A stretch of DNA of 64,000 nucleotides, taken from an uncultured Collinsella sp. (lineage in GTDB: Bacteria; Actinomycetota; Coriobacteriia; Coriobacteriales; Coriobacteriaceae). The stretch is from contig CALKKS010000008.1 in the NCBI GenBank assembly GCA_937995345.1, positions 1 through 64,000 of the forward strand. The letters run 5' to 3'. Within the stretch, counting starts at the first letter, position 1, and every line of letters starts with the position of its first letter. The notes beneath the pieces are model-generated. The model searched no databases, was not told the DNA's origin, and saw only the letters and a program-made list of their open reading frames with translations. This document shows positions 1 to 7,225 of this stretch, piece after piece. The position numbers were made by a program, and so were the translations under genes.

Positions 1-253
1 TGCGGCTGATCCGGTCCGACCGGGCCGCGCGGCAAGGAGATATATTGCCAGACCGCGAAGCCGTGTGGGACGTCAATTCCACTCTTCACAAGTCCTACAC
101 AATCTATGGCTTTCTATATAGGAAGTAGAAAGTCGAGTGCAGCAAGACCGCACGTATCAGATGATGACCCTTCGGTTAAGAGATATATAGAGATCGGTCA
201 CCTGTAAGTGCTTATCTACCCACGCTTTTAGGTATGTAAACCAGCGCTTTCGA
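1..253. other. Intergenic edge, nothing recognised
   Basis: No open frame with a ribosome binding site and no RNA gene is recognisable here. The stretch is visibly less GC-rich than the genes around it and contains a small palindrome near 11-23 and an imperfect one near 110-133. It lies downstream of rplT and probably belongs to the upstream region of a gene outside the window. Confidence 0.4.
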
Positions 254-291
254 TAAAAAAGAGGGAGTGTCGCGCACAGCGCGACACTCCC
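254..291 (-). terminator. Intrinsic terminator of infC-rpmI-rplT
   Basis: A perfect 13-bp stem (263-275 with 279-291, three-base loop) is followed on the minus strand by a run of T residues (251-262 region). It lies directly after rplT and ends the ribosomal protein operon. Confidence 0.9.
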
Positions 292-312
292 CTAGCGATT
301 CAACAGAATCAA

Positions 313-672
313 TTAGGCCTCGAGGGCCTTCTTGGCGATGGTAGCCAGCTCGTTGAAGGACTCGATGTCCTCGTAAGCCATCTGAGCCAGGACCTTGCGG
401 TCGAGCTCGATGCCGGCAACCTTCAGGCCGTGCATGAACTGAGAGTAAGAGATGTCGTTCAGACGAGCGGCAGCGTTGATACGGGTGATCCAAAGAGAGC
501 GAATCTCGCGCTTCTTGTTGCGGCGATCACGATACTGATACTGCAGGGAGTGCTGGACCTGCTCTTTAGCATGCTTGTAAGTACGCGAAGCGGCACCGTA
601 GTAACCCTTCGCACGGTGCATAACGGTACGGCGCTTCTTCTTGGCGGCAACAGCGCGCTTAATACGTGCCAT
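313..672 (-). CDS. rplT: 50S ribosomal protein L20
   Basis: This 119-residue protein is the large-subunit protein L20, which binds 23S rRNA early in 50S assembly. The sequence has the normal family length, the start MARIKRAVAAKKKRR, the KGYYGAASRTYKHAKEQV segment and the C-terminal RKVLAQMA region. It is the last gene of the classical infC-rpmI-rplT operon, 46 bases after rpmI, and is followed by a strong terminator. In other bacteria L20 represses its own operon by binding the mRNA leader. The structured leader upstream of infC suggests the same here, but that is inference. Confidence 0.97.
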   Translation of the reverse strand: MARIKRAVAAKKKRRTVMHRAKGYYGAASRTYKHAKEQVQHSLQYQYRDRRNKKREIRSLWITRINAAARLNDISYSQFMHGLKVAGIELDRKVLAQMAYEDIESFNELATIAKKALEA

Positions 673-718
673 GTTCTATCAACTCCTAGACGGTAAAACG
701 AAAAACGGGAACGCGATC

Positions 719-910
719 TTAGGCGAGACGCGACTTGATGACCTTGCGGTCGGCAGCGGCGATCTCGGTCTCCTGACGGAAGCCACGCTTACGCTTGGTG
801 GACTTCTTGCTCAGGATGTGGCTCTTGAAAGCCTTGGCGCGCATAAGCTTGCCGGTACCAGTCTTGCGGAAACGCTTCTTGGTGCCGCTGTGGGACTTCA
901 TCTTAGGCAT
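719..910 (-). CDS. rpmI: 50S ribosomal protein L35
   Basis: This 63-residue basic protein is ribosomal protein L35, a structural component of the 50S subunit. It has the family start MPKMKSHSGTKKRFRKTGTGK and the usual length. It sits between infC and rplT, the order found in most bacteria. The gap to infC is 32 bases and contains an AAGGAG-type site before the ATG. There is no sign of a separate promoter, so it is read as the middle gene of the operon. Confidence 0.97.
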   Translation of the reverse strand: MPKMKSHSGTKKRFRKTGTGKLMRAKAFKSHILSKKSTKRKRGFRQETEIAAADRKVIKSRLA

Positions 911-942
911 GAAATACTCCTTAATCGGTTACAGAACACTAG

Positions 943-1497
943 TTACTTGGTATCGCTTGCCGCTTTATCCTCATCGAAGGCGCCCTTAATCGGGGCGAGC
1001 AGCATAAGCATGTTACGACCTTCCATCTTAGGCTTGGACTCGACCGTAGCGTAAGGCTTGAGATCCTCGGCGAGACGCTCGAGAACGTTAAGGCCCTGCT
1101 CCGGGTGAGCCATCTCACGGCCGCGGAACATGATGGTGATCTTAACGCGTGCGCCCTTCTTGAGGAAACGCAGAACGTGGCCCTTCTTGGTCTCGTAGTC
1201 GCCAACATCGATCTTGGGTCGGAACTTCATTTCCTTGACCTCGACCTTGGACTGGTTCTTACGAGCGGCCTTGGCCTTCATGGCCTGCTGGTACTTGAAC
1301 TTACCGTAGTCCATGACCTTGCAGACCGGCGGCTCCGCGTTGGGAGCGATCTCGACCAGGTCGAGACCCTGATCGTCGGCGACGCGCTGGGCATCGCGGA
1401 TGGCGAACAGACCGAGCTGAGAGCCATCGACGCCAATCAAACGGCACGAAGATGCAGTGATCTCGTCGTTGATGCGGGTGTCATCAGACTTAGCTAT
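943..1497 (-). CDS. infC: Translation initiation factor IF-3, probable AUA start
   Basis: IF-3 binds the 30S subunit, keeps it apart from 50S and checks the start codon and initiator tRNA. The protein shows the N-terminal segment DDTRINDEI, the VIGVDG-like linker region and the C-terminal GDYETKKGHVLRFLKKGARVK motif. An ATG at 1512 is in frame but has no Shine-Dalgarno sequence before it. Instead a perfect GGAGG lies inside that reading frame (1510-1506), 8 bases before an ATA codon at 1497. Rare AUU/AUC/AUA start codons are a known self-regulation device of infC, so I place the start at the ATA. Alternatives are 1512 (ATG) or 1557. Confidence 0.9.
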   Translation of the reverse strand: MAKSDDTRINDEITASSCRLIGVDGSQLGLFAIRDAQRVADDQGLDLVEIAPNAEPPVCKVMDYGKFKYQQAMKAKAARKNQSKVEVKEMKFRPKIDVGDYETKKGHVLRFLKKGARVKITIMFRGREMAHPEQGLNVLERLAEDLKPYATVESKPKMEGRNMLMLLAPIKGAFDEDKAASDTK

Positions 1498-1516
1498 TTT
1501 CCCTACCTCCATTCGT

Positions 1517-1622
1517 AAAAAAATAACCCGGCGCTTTTCAGCAGCCAGGTCGTACACATAGACATCCTCAATGTGAGGAAGGGAATCTAAGTTGTATGAC
1601 CAGTCAGCTGCTCATTGGCGCC
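1517..1622 (-). promoter_or_regulatory. infC leader: terminator/antiterminator (L20-leader-like attenuator)
   Basis: Read on the minus strand, a GC-rich hairpin (1549-1527) followed by TTATTTTTTT (1526-1517) makes an intrinsic terminator just before infC. An upstream segment can pair with this hairpin instead. AGCAGC (1612-1607) matches GCTGCT, and GGCGC (1622-1618) matches GCGCC, giving 11 pairs around a 5x5 internal loop. A further hairpin (1579-1564) lies between them, and another (GGAACCC/GGGTTCC) near 1647-1632. This layout resembles the L20-responsive attenuator of other bacteria. The ligand is inferred. Confidence 0.7.
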
Positions 1623-1679
1623 AAAAGGTGGGAACCCTCGGGTTCCTCTTTAGGGCATTGCGGGAACAACGCCTTCGCG

Positions 1680-1685
1680 ATAATA
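1680..1685 (-). promoter_or_regulatory. Possible -10 element of infC operon promoter
   Basis: TATTAT on the minus strand would put the transcript start about 175 bases before the IF-3 start, upstream of all leader hairpins. No good -35 hexamer is seen at the proper distance, so this is only a candidate. Confidence 0.3.
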
Positions 1686-1718
1686 ACACGTACAGCGCGC
1701 TATCACATTACGTACACG

Positions 1719-1781
1719 AAAAAGGGGCCTCGACCCCCTTGAAGCGCAGGTGCATGCATGGTGCCCGAGGCGAGACTCGAA
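1719..1781 (-). repeat. Duplicated tRNA-Leu 3' tail plus terminator
   Basis: Bases 1759-1781 are identical to the last 23 bases of the tRNA-Leu gene including the encoded CCA (1943-1965). The neighbouring 1719-1738 segment repeats its terminator with small changes. The rest of the tRNA is missing from this copy. It is either a decayed tRNA duplicate or an att-like scar of a lost element. Confidence 0.7.
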
Positions 1782-1896
1782 GGGCCTTCGCTTCGCGAAG
1801 CCCCGGGCTTCGGGCGCATGGCGCCCTCGCCACGCTCCGCTACAAACAGGCCACAGGCCTGTTTGCTTAACGCTCCGCGCGCTCACGCGAGTTCGG
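1782..1896. repeat. Block of three perfect hairpins between the tRNA-tail copies
   Basis: The spacer between the two tail copies contains three near-adjacent perfect stems: 1786-1800, 1812-1826 and 1844-1864, each with a three-base loop. No reading frame with a ribosome binding site is seen. The dense stems suggest a structured RNA or a palindromic repeat element. Confidence 0.5.
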
Positions 1897-1900
1897 CACG

Positions 1901-1921
1901 AAAAAGGGGGCCTCGGCCCCC
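1901..1921 (-). terminator. Terminator of tRNA-Leu
   Basis: A 7-bp GC stem (1906-1912 with 1915-1921) followed on the minus strand by five T residues lies 22 bases after the tRNA 3' end. Confidence 0.75.
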
Positions 1922-1945
1922 TTGAATGCTCGCTTGCATGTATGG

Positions 1946-2029
1946 TGCCCGAGGCGAGACTCGAACTCGCACGTTGTTGCCAACGGTGGATTTTGAGTCC
2001 ACTGCGTCTGCCAATTCCGCCACTCGGGC
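1946..2029 (-). tRNA. tRNA-Leu (anticodon CAA)
   Basis: A complete class II tRNA reads on the minus strand. The acceptor stem GCCCGAG pairs with CTCGGGC, and a long variable arm is present. The anticodon stem GTGGA/TCCAC holds the loop CTCAAAA (anticodon CAA), and the T arm is GCGAG-TTCGAGT-CTCGC. A genomic CCA follows at 1945-1943. It decodes UUG leucine codons. Confidence 0.95.
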
Positions 2030-2068
2030 ACGTAATGCGTGAGTTAGTTTATCACAGCTTTCAGTTGA

Positions 2069-3502
2069 TTAGTCCGAAAATGGAACTTCGAGCATTTCGA
2101 TGAGTTCGACCGAACGAAGCATCTCGCGCCGACGGCATCCGCGACCGTTAACCGAGGCTTCGCCCATCTGGTTGTCATAGGGATCCTCGCGCATGCCATC
2201 GAAAACAGGCACAAACTCAGCCTGGAATCGATCGTTGGCCACCATACGCCACGGGTCGAGATTGCCAAAGTAGTGGCGACGACGCCATTCCTCCCCCATC
2301 CTGCGTGCCGAGGAACCAAACGATACGTCGGCGTTAAGCCAACCGGTCTGGGGTGTGTAGAACTCAGCCCAATCGTGCGGCCCCACCGAATCGGGTGCAA
2401 CATACAGGCCGCTCTGCCAACGGGCAGGCACGCCAGCGATGCGGCACATGGTGATAAACGTGAGCGCCATAACGCCGCAATCGCCTCGGAGCGAATGTGC
2501 GCAGTCGTCGGCAATAGATCCCAAAAGCAGGTACGGTGGCTGATAGCGATAGTCGACATGCTGGGTCAGGTAATCGTAGATAGCACGAGCGCGATCGAGC
2601 GGATCCTTGAGCCCGTCAATGATACGCGCCGTCAGTTGACGCAGATACGGCGTAAACGCGATGTGCGGACGGTCCTCGGAAGCGTCCTCGGGCAGCGGTG
2701 CATCCATACAAGGATGCGATGGGAGCGCGCCACCATAGATATCGCAATAGGCGGCATCGATTTGGTAACGATAGGTCACCGAGAACGATCGGTCGGTCGA
2801 GGAGACCCACGAGGCAGCACGCGCCGAAACATTCGCAGGAGCAATGGACCCCTCCGACGTCATATCGAGAACCTCGATATGAGACTGTTGACGACAGGCG
2901 GCGGCAACGGGCAGCCACGCGCGAACGGTCTCTCCCTCCAGAGCCCCGGGGACAGACACGGATGCCTTAAGCGTGATGACGCGAGTCAGCCCGTTTTGCG
3001 ACTCCATCTCCCTGAGCATCTGGTTACGCAGCGCCATGCCGTCCGTAGAATCGGGACGCAGGCCCGGAACCTCCTTGGGGTACACGCGAAGCGAATCGAG
3101 GAAGTTATCGAGAACAAACAGCTCGCCATCGACAAAGCGCCAGTCAATACGCTTACGATTAATCAGGTCATCAAACTGCTCTTCGGTAAACTCAGGCCAC
3201 TCCTCGCGAATCATCGCAATGGCCCGATCACGCGACACCGAAAAATGAAGCGGTGTCTCGAGCATGCGATACCGCTCAGCACGAACACAAGCAGCCAGCG
3301 AAGGCTCAGGGTTCTGCTCCAAAAGGCGATCGCAGGCAGCAACAGCCTGCGTCAAATACCCGGCATCCTTAAGACGAAGAATCTCAGGCGGTAGCCCAAT
3401 ATCGAGATGACGAAAGTCATCACAGCAGACATCAACCGAGCACCCAACCGGCCCCTCGTCAATAACCTTCCCATCCGAAGGCAGCACATCAATAACAGCC
3501 AT
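2069..3502 (-). CDS. Transglutaminase-like domain protein
   Basis: This 477-residue protein carries a transglutaminase-like cysteine-protease fold near its C-terminal third. The Cys is in RGDCGVMALTF, the His in GPHDWAEFYTP and the Asp in GWLNADVSFG, the usual catalytic order. The N-terminal 300 residues match nothing I recognise; a central part looks beta-rich. I see no signal peptide, so it is probably cytoplasmic. The start at 3502 follows GGGAG at proper spacing, and the longer frame to 3598 lacks a site. A promoter (TTGGGG, 17 bases, TACAAT) lies just upstream, so it is a single-gene unit. Substrate unknown; peptide cleavage or crosslinking is inference. Confidence 0.85.
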   Translation of the reverse strand: MAVIDVLPSDGKVIDEGPVGCSVDVCCDDFRHLDIGLPPEILRLKDAGYLTQAVAACDRLLEQNPEPSLAACVRAERYRMLETPLHFSVSRDRAIAMIREEWPEFTEEQFDDLINRKRIDWRFVDGELFVLDNFLDSLRVYPKEVPGLRPDSTDGMALRNQMLREMESQNGLTRVITLKASVSVPGALEGETVRAWLPVAAACRQQSHIEVLDMTSEGSIAPANVSARAASWVSSTDRSFSVTYRYQIDAAYCDIYGGALPSHPCMDAPLPEDASEDRPHIAFTPYLRQLTARIIDGLKDPLDRARAIYDYLTQHVDYRYQPPYLLLGSIADDCAHSLRGDCGVMALTFITMCRIAGVPARWQSGLYVAPDSVGPHDWAEFYTPQTGWLNADVSFGSSARRMGEEWRRRHYFGNLDPWRMVANDRFQAEFVPVFDGMREDPYDNQMGEASVNGRGCRRREMLRSVELIEMLEVPFSD

Positions 3503-3535
3503 AACCACTCCCACATCAAACGACAGACTGTCCCC

Positions 3536-3564
3536 ATTGTACCGACATAAAAACAAAGCCCCAA
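3536..3564 (-). promoter_or_regulatory. Promoter of transglutaminase-like gene
   Basis: On the minus strand TTGGGG (3564-3559) and TACAAT (3541-3536) are separated by exactly 17 bases, with the start codon 34 bases further on. Confidence 0.6.
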
Positions 3565-3642
3565 CCAAGGAGCCCCAACACCGCTGAACGATAGTCAAAG
3601 AAACAATTCAGTCTTGTAACCCTGGGGCGTTAAACGAAGGAA

Positions 3643-3727
3643 GCCCCGTCCCCCGGAACTGTTTCCTTGGCGCGACTTCTGGCAAAGCCAGGTGAGCGCG
3701 AGGGAAACAGCGTAGGGGAAACGGGGC
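3643..3727 (-). other. Long imperfect hairpin after fba
   Basis: An 85-base region folds on itself: GCCCCGT pairs with ACGGGGC, CCCC with GGGG, CTGTTTCC with GGAAACAG, then an inner GGCGCGA-like and TGGC/GCCA tip. There is no T run on either side, so it is not a standard terminator. It may be a 3' stabilising or Rho-linked structure of fba mRNA. Confidence 0.6.
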
Positions 3728-3752
3728 CTCCGGCGGGAAGTTAAACCGCTAC

Positions 3753-4619
3753 TTACGCCTTGTTGACGGAGCCAAACTCCTCCATGAGCTCCTTGGTGCG
3801 GGCAACGATGTTGTCGCGACCAGGCTTGAGGAGCTTGCGGGGGTCAAAGCCCTTGCCCTGCTGATCCTTGCCAGCCTCGATGTACTCGCGAACGCCCTTG
3901 GCGAAGACGATCTGCAGGTCGGTGTTGACGTTGATCTTGGAAATGCCCAGGGAGACGGCCTTCTTGATCTGATCCTCGGGGATGCCGGTGCCACCGTGCA
4001 GGACGAGGGGCAGGTCGCCGGTCTGGGCCTTAATCTCGCCCAGACGCTCGAAGGAAAGGCCAGCCCAGTCGGCAGGGTACACGCCGTGGATGTTGCCGAT
4101 GCCGCAGGCGAGGAAGTCGACGCCCAGATCAGCGATCTGCTTGCACTCAGCAGGATCAGCGAGCTCGCCGCTGGAGGTCACGCCGTCCTCGGTGCCGCCG
4201 ATGCCGCCGACCTCGGCCTCGATGGACATACCCTTGGAGTGGGCAAGCTCAACGAGCTCCTTGGTGCGGTCGAGGTTAAGCTGGAAGGTCTCCTCGTGAG
4301 AGCCGTCATACATGATGGACGTGAAGCCGGCCTCGATGCACTTGAAGCAGTCCTCGTAAGAACCGTGATCGAGGTGAAGGGCGACGGGAACGGTAACGCC
4401 CGTGGCCTCGACGGCAGCCTTGACCATATCGGCGCAGACCTTGAAACCGCCCATCCACTTAGCGGCACCAGCGGTGCACTGAAGGATCAGCGGAGACTTG
4501 GCCTCCTCGGCGGCCTGGAGAATAGCCAGGGTCCACTCGAGGTTGTTGGTGTTGAAGGCACCGAGACCGTACTTGCCGGCCTCGGCCTTCTTGAGCATGT
4601 CTGCTGCGTTGACGAGCAT
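3753..4619 (-). CDS. fba: Class II fructose-1,6-bisphosphate aldolase
   Basis: The enzyme splits fructose-1,6-bisphosphate into dihydroxyacetone phosphate and glyceraldehyde-3-phosphate in glycolysis and uses zinc. Its 288 residues match the class II family. They include HLDHGSY (zinc ligand and catalytic region), the EAEVGGIGGTEDG loop, GNIHGVY and VLHGGTGIP with metal-binding His residues, and the INVNTD phosphate-binding end. A strong AGGAGG lies 8 bases before the ATG. The gene stands alone between two hairpin regions. It follows the beta-glucoside operon on the same strand but across a 186-base gap, so a separate promoter is likely. A tagatose-bisphosphate aldolase role is possible but less likely. 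Confidence 0.93.
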   Translation of the reverse strand: MLVNAADMLKKAEAGKYGLGAFNTNNLEWTLAILQAAEEAKSPLILQCTAGAAKWMGGFKVCADMVKAAVEATGVTVPVALHLDHGSYEDCFKCIEAGFTSIMYDGSHEETFQLNLDRTKELVELAHSKGMSIEAEVGGIGGTEDGVTSSGELADPAECKQIADLGVDFLACGIGNIHGVYPADWAGLSFERLGEIKAQTGDLPLVLHGGTGIPEDQIKKAVSLGISKINVNTDLQIVFAKGVREYIEAGKDQQGKGFDPRKLLKPGRDNIVARTKELMEEFGSVNKA

Positions 4620-4763
4620 AAAAGAAACCTCCTGTAAGGTTGCTCCGATAACGCCTGAGATTTTACCACGACATACCCGAGCATAAACGTTCGTTTGCTC
4701 ATGAATATGGGTACTTTTGCGAGTTTTTATACCGTTTGCCGCTCCAGAAGAGCCGCTGACGAG

Positions 4764-4795
4764 TTTAGGGGTTGACGTAATTGTCGGCCCCTAAA
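4764..4795. other. Inverted repeat downstream of the beta-glucoside operon
   Basis: TTTAGGGG (4764-4771) and CCCCTAAA (4788-4795) form an 8-bp stem that extends inward with TGAC/GTC pairing. It directly follows the AEC transporter gene. Without a clear T run it is a weak terminator candidate. Confidence 0.4.
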
Positions 4796-4805
4796 AACCA
4801 ACCAG

Positions 4806-5726
4806 CTATACGATCACCAAAGACGCAAGTTCGAGCATGATAGGCATGGTGATGAGCGACAGAATCGTCGACAGCGTCACCAAACCGATTCCAAACTTAT
4901 AGTTGCCACCGTATTTCTCGGACAAGATAGCCGCGAATGATGCGACGGGCGCGCCGAGAGCAATGAACATCGTAAGTCGAATCTTTGCGTCAATCCACGG
5001 GAAGAGTGCCAATAGGCCAACAACGATCGCTGGAATGATGACAAGTCGAACCAAGCTAACGAGATACGCCTTTTTGCTCGTAACGACAGCACACATATCA
5101 CTCTGCGCCAAATAGGCTCCAAGCACAAGCATCACAAGTCCCGTATTGAGCGCGCCTAGGTCATCAAGAATCATCGCCATCAGCACGGGCGGATGGATTG
5201 AGAAGAAAAAACAAATAAGACCGACCAAGATCATGATGAGATTGGGGTTAGTGATGCAGTTTTTAAACGACATCTGGCTCTTATCGCCCGAAACCAACCA
5301 TACGCCATACGTCCAAATGAAAAACGTAAGGCATGAGACTCCGATGGAGAGGTAGAAAACGTATTCGGACCCGAATACGCCCATAACAATGGGAACCCCG
5401 ATAAAGCCGCTGTTGGAGAAGATGGCGCCGTAACGGGCGACGCCATCCTCCTTTTTAAAGAACAAACGCGTAAGCGGAATCGAAACCAGCGTAACCACAA
5501 CGGTAAGCGCGAAGCAGAATCCCGCGTCGCGAATCATGTTGGGGTCGAAGTCGACCATAAGGGTTCTCAGCGTAATGCAGGGATACGCTACGTAGATGAC
5601 GACATTGGTCATCTGGCTCGTGCCCTTGCGGTCGACAATCTTCATTCGGTAAAGAGCATAGCCAATCGCCATCAGGACAAACATGATGACAATCTGATTG
5701 ATGAGCGCGGCAACCGCTCCTCCCAT
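4806..5726 (-). CDS. AEC family transporter
   Basis: This 306-residue membrane protein belongs to the auxin efflux carrier (AEC) family of secondary transporters, which export or exchange small organic acids and amino acids. It has about ten hydrophobic segments. It shows the family pattern in which a helix pair near the start (MIGYALYRMKIV..) repeats in the second half, with the conserved IFSNSGFIGVPIV motif around residue 100. Its ATG overlaps the stop codon of the upstream 6-phospho-beta-glucosidase by one base, so it is translationally coupled to sugar use. The substrate cannot be read from sequence. Export of a fermentation product or aglycone is only a guess. Confidence 0.85.
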   Translation of the reverse strand: MGGAVAALINQIVIMFVLMAIGYALYRMKIVDRKGTSQMTNVVIYVAYPCITLRTLMVDFDPNMIRDAGFCFALTVVVTLVSIPLTRLFFKKEDGVARYGAIFSNSGFIGVPIVMGVFGSEYVFYLSIGVSCLTFFIWTYGVWLVSGDKSQMSFKNCITNPNLIMILVGLICFFFSIHPPVLMAMILDDLGALNTGLVMLVLGAYLAQSDMCAVVTSKKAYLVSLVRLVIIPAIVVGLLALFPWIDAKIRLTMFIALGAPVASFAAILSEKYGGNYKFGIGLVTLSTILSLITMPIMLELASLVIV

Positions 5727-7159
5727 TACAGCCCCTCGCCATTGGTCTCAATAACCTTCTTGTACCAGTAGAAGCTCTTTTTACGCGAGCGCTCCATAGT
5801 GCCGGTGCCATCATCGTGCTTATCGACGTAAACAAAGCCGTAGCGTTTGGCCATCTCCCCGTCGGCATTGCTCACCAGGTCGATGCAGCCCCAAGGCGTA
5901 TAGCCCCAAATCTCAACACCATCCTTGATTGCCTCGGCCACGGCCTTGATGTGATCACGCAGATAGTCGATACGATAGTCATCGTCGATGGATCCATCCG
6001 GGTTGACCTCGTCGCGGCAACCAAGACCGTTCTCAACCACCATAATGGGGATTTGATAGCGCTCGTACACCTGGTTGAGCATGATGCGCAGACCCATGGG
6101 GTCGATTGGCCACTCCCACGCAGTCTCTTTAAGATAGGGATTCTTGGCGCCCCCGAGAAGGTTGCCGCTCGTTTCCTCAGCAGGGTCAGTGCTTGCGCAC
6201 TGGCTCTGGTAGTAGCTGTGCGTATAGAAATCGACTGTACCTTCCTTGAGAATCTTACGGTCCTCATCGGTGATATCGAGCGTCACACCCTCCTCATCCC
6301 AGATGCGCTGAGCAAAGTAGGGGTACTCGCCGCGCACTTGGACATCGGAACAGTAATAGTTGCGATACTGGTTACGCTCGCGGGCAAGCTCGACGTCCGC
6401 AGGATTGGGAGTGAGCGGATATGCCAACATATAGGCGATCATACAGCCCATCTTGTTGTCGGGGTCGATCTCGTGGCCCGCCTTGACCGCAAGAGCGCTT
6501 GCGACAAACTGATGGTGCAGCGCCTGTAAACGTCTCTGCGGATCATCTTTCTGATGGCGCAGGTCAAAGGAGCCCGGATTGAGAATACCGAGGCTCATGT
6601 AGTTACCAAGGGACATCATGCCGCAATTGATCTCGTTGAACGTGAGCCAGTAGCGGCACTTGCCCCTGAAATGCTCCATGACAGTTTTGGCATACTTCAC
6701 ATAGCAGTCAATAGCCTCACGCGAAGCCCAGCCGTCGATCTTCTGGCACATAGCAAAGGGCATCTCGTAATGGCTCAGCGTCACGAGTGGCTCGATGCCG
6801 TACTTGCGGCACTCGTCCATCACGCGATCGTAAAACGCAAGGCCAGCCTCGTTGGGCTCACTTTCGAATCCCGTTGGGAAGATGCGAGGCCAGTTTATCG
6901 AGAAACGAAAGACCCTGAACCCCATCTCGGCGAGCAGGGCGATGTCCTCTTTGTAGTGATGGTAGAAATCTACACCATCGTGACAGGGATAGAGCTTGCT
7001 GGGGTCGAGCTCGGGCGTGATCTCACGCGGGTGGTGATGGTTGCCGTTGGTGGCCATATCCATGCAGCTCGGACCCTTGCCGTCTACATCCCAGGCTCCC
7101 TCGAATTGATTGGCGGCAGTCGCGCCGCCCCAAAGAAAGTCTTTAGGAAAAACACCCAT
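5726..7159 (-). CDS. 6-phospho-beta-glucosidase (GH1), copy 1
   Basis: The enzyme hydrolyses phosphorylated beta-glucosides that the PTS delivers, giving glucose-6-phosphate and an aglycone or glucose. The 477 residues are normal for GH1. The start is FLWGGATAANQFEGAWD, the acid/base Glu is in WLTFNEIN (E176) and the nucleophile in VVENG (E376). The C-terminal RSRKKSFYWYKKVI segment is of the kind that binds the 6-phosphate. It lies in an operon with a second GH1 gene, PTS components and a PRD regulator. The two GH1 proteins are similar but clearly diverged, which suggests different substrates such as cellobiose-, gentiobiose- or aryl-glucoside phosphates. Confidence 0.93.
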   Translation of the reverse strand: MGVFPKDFLWGGATAANQFEGAWDVDGKGPSCMDMATNGNHHHPREITPELDPSKLYPCHDGVDFYHHYKEDIALLAEMGFRVFRFSINWPRIFPTGFESEPNEAGLAFYDRVMDECRKYGIEPLVTLSHYEMPFAMCQKIDGWASREAIDCYVKYAKTVMEHFRGKCRYWLTFNEINCGMMSLGNYMSLGILNPGSFDLRHQKDDPQRRLQALHHQFVASALAVKAGHEIDPDNKMGCMIAYMLAYPLTPNPADVELARERNQYRNYYCSDVQVRGEYPYFAQRIWDEEGVTLDITDEDRKILKEGTVDFYTHSYYQSQCASTDPAEETSGNLLGGAKNPYLKETAWEWPIDPMGLRIMLNQVYERYQIPIMVVENGLGCRDEVNPDGSIDDDYRIDYLRDHIKAVAEAIKDGVEIWGYTPWGCIDLVSNADGEMAKRYGFVYVDKHDDGTGTMERSRKKSFYWYKKVIETNGEGL

Positions 7160-7184
7160 TGTCGTCCTCTTTTCTATAGGAAAC

Positions 7185-7205
7185 GGGCCGTCATCGCGAC
7201 GGCCC
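7185..7205 (-). other. Hairpin between the two GH1 genes
   Basis: A perfect 8-bp GC stem (7185-7192 with 7198-7205) with a five-base loop sits in the 66-base gap. There is no T run. It may be an RNA-processing or stability element. Confidence 0.55.
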
Positions 7206-7225
7206 TCACACTTGTTGAGTGAAAG

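Noticed and set aside
1719..2029. An intact integrative element at tRNA-Leu
   Set aside because: The two tRNA tails are only 184 bases apart, with no integrase or cargo between them. At most this is a scar or an unused site.
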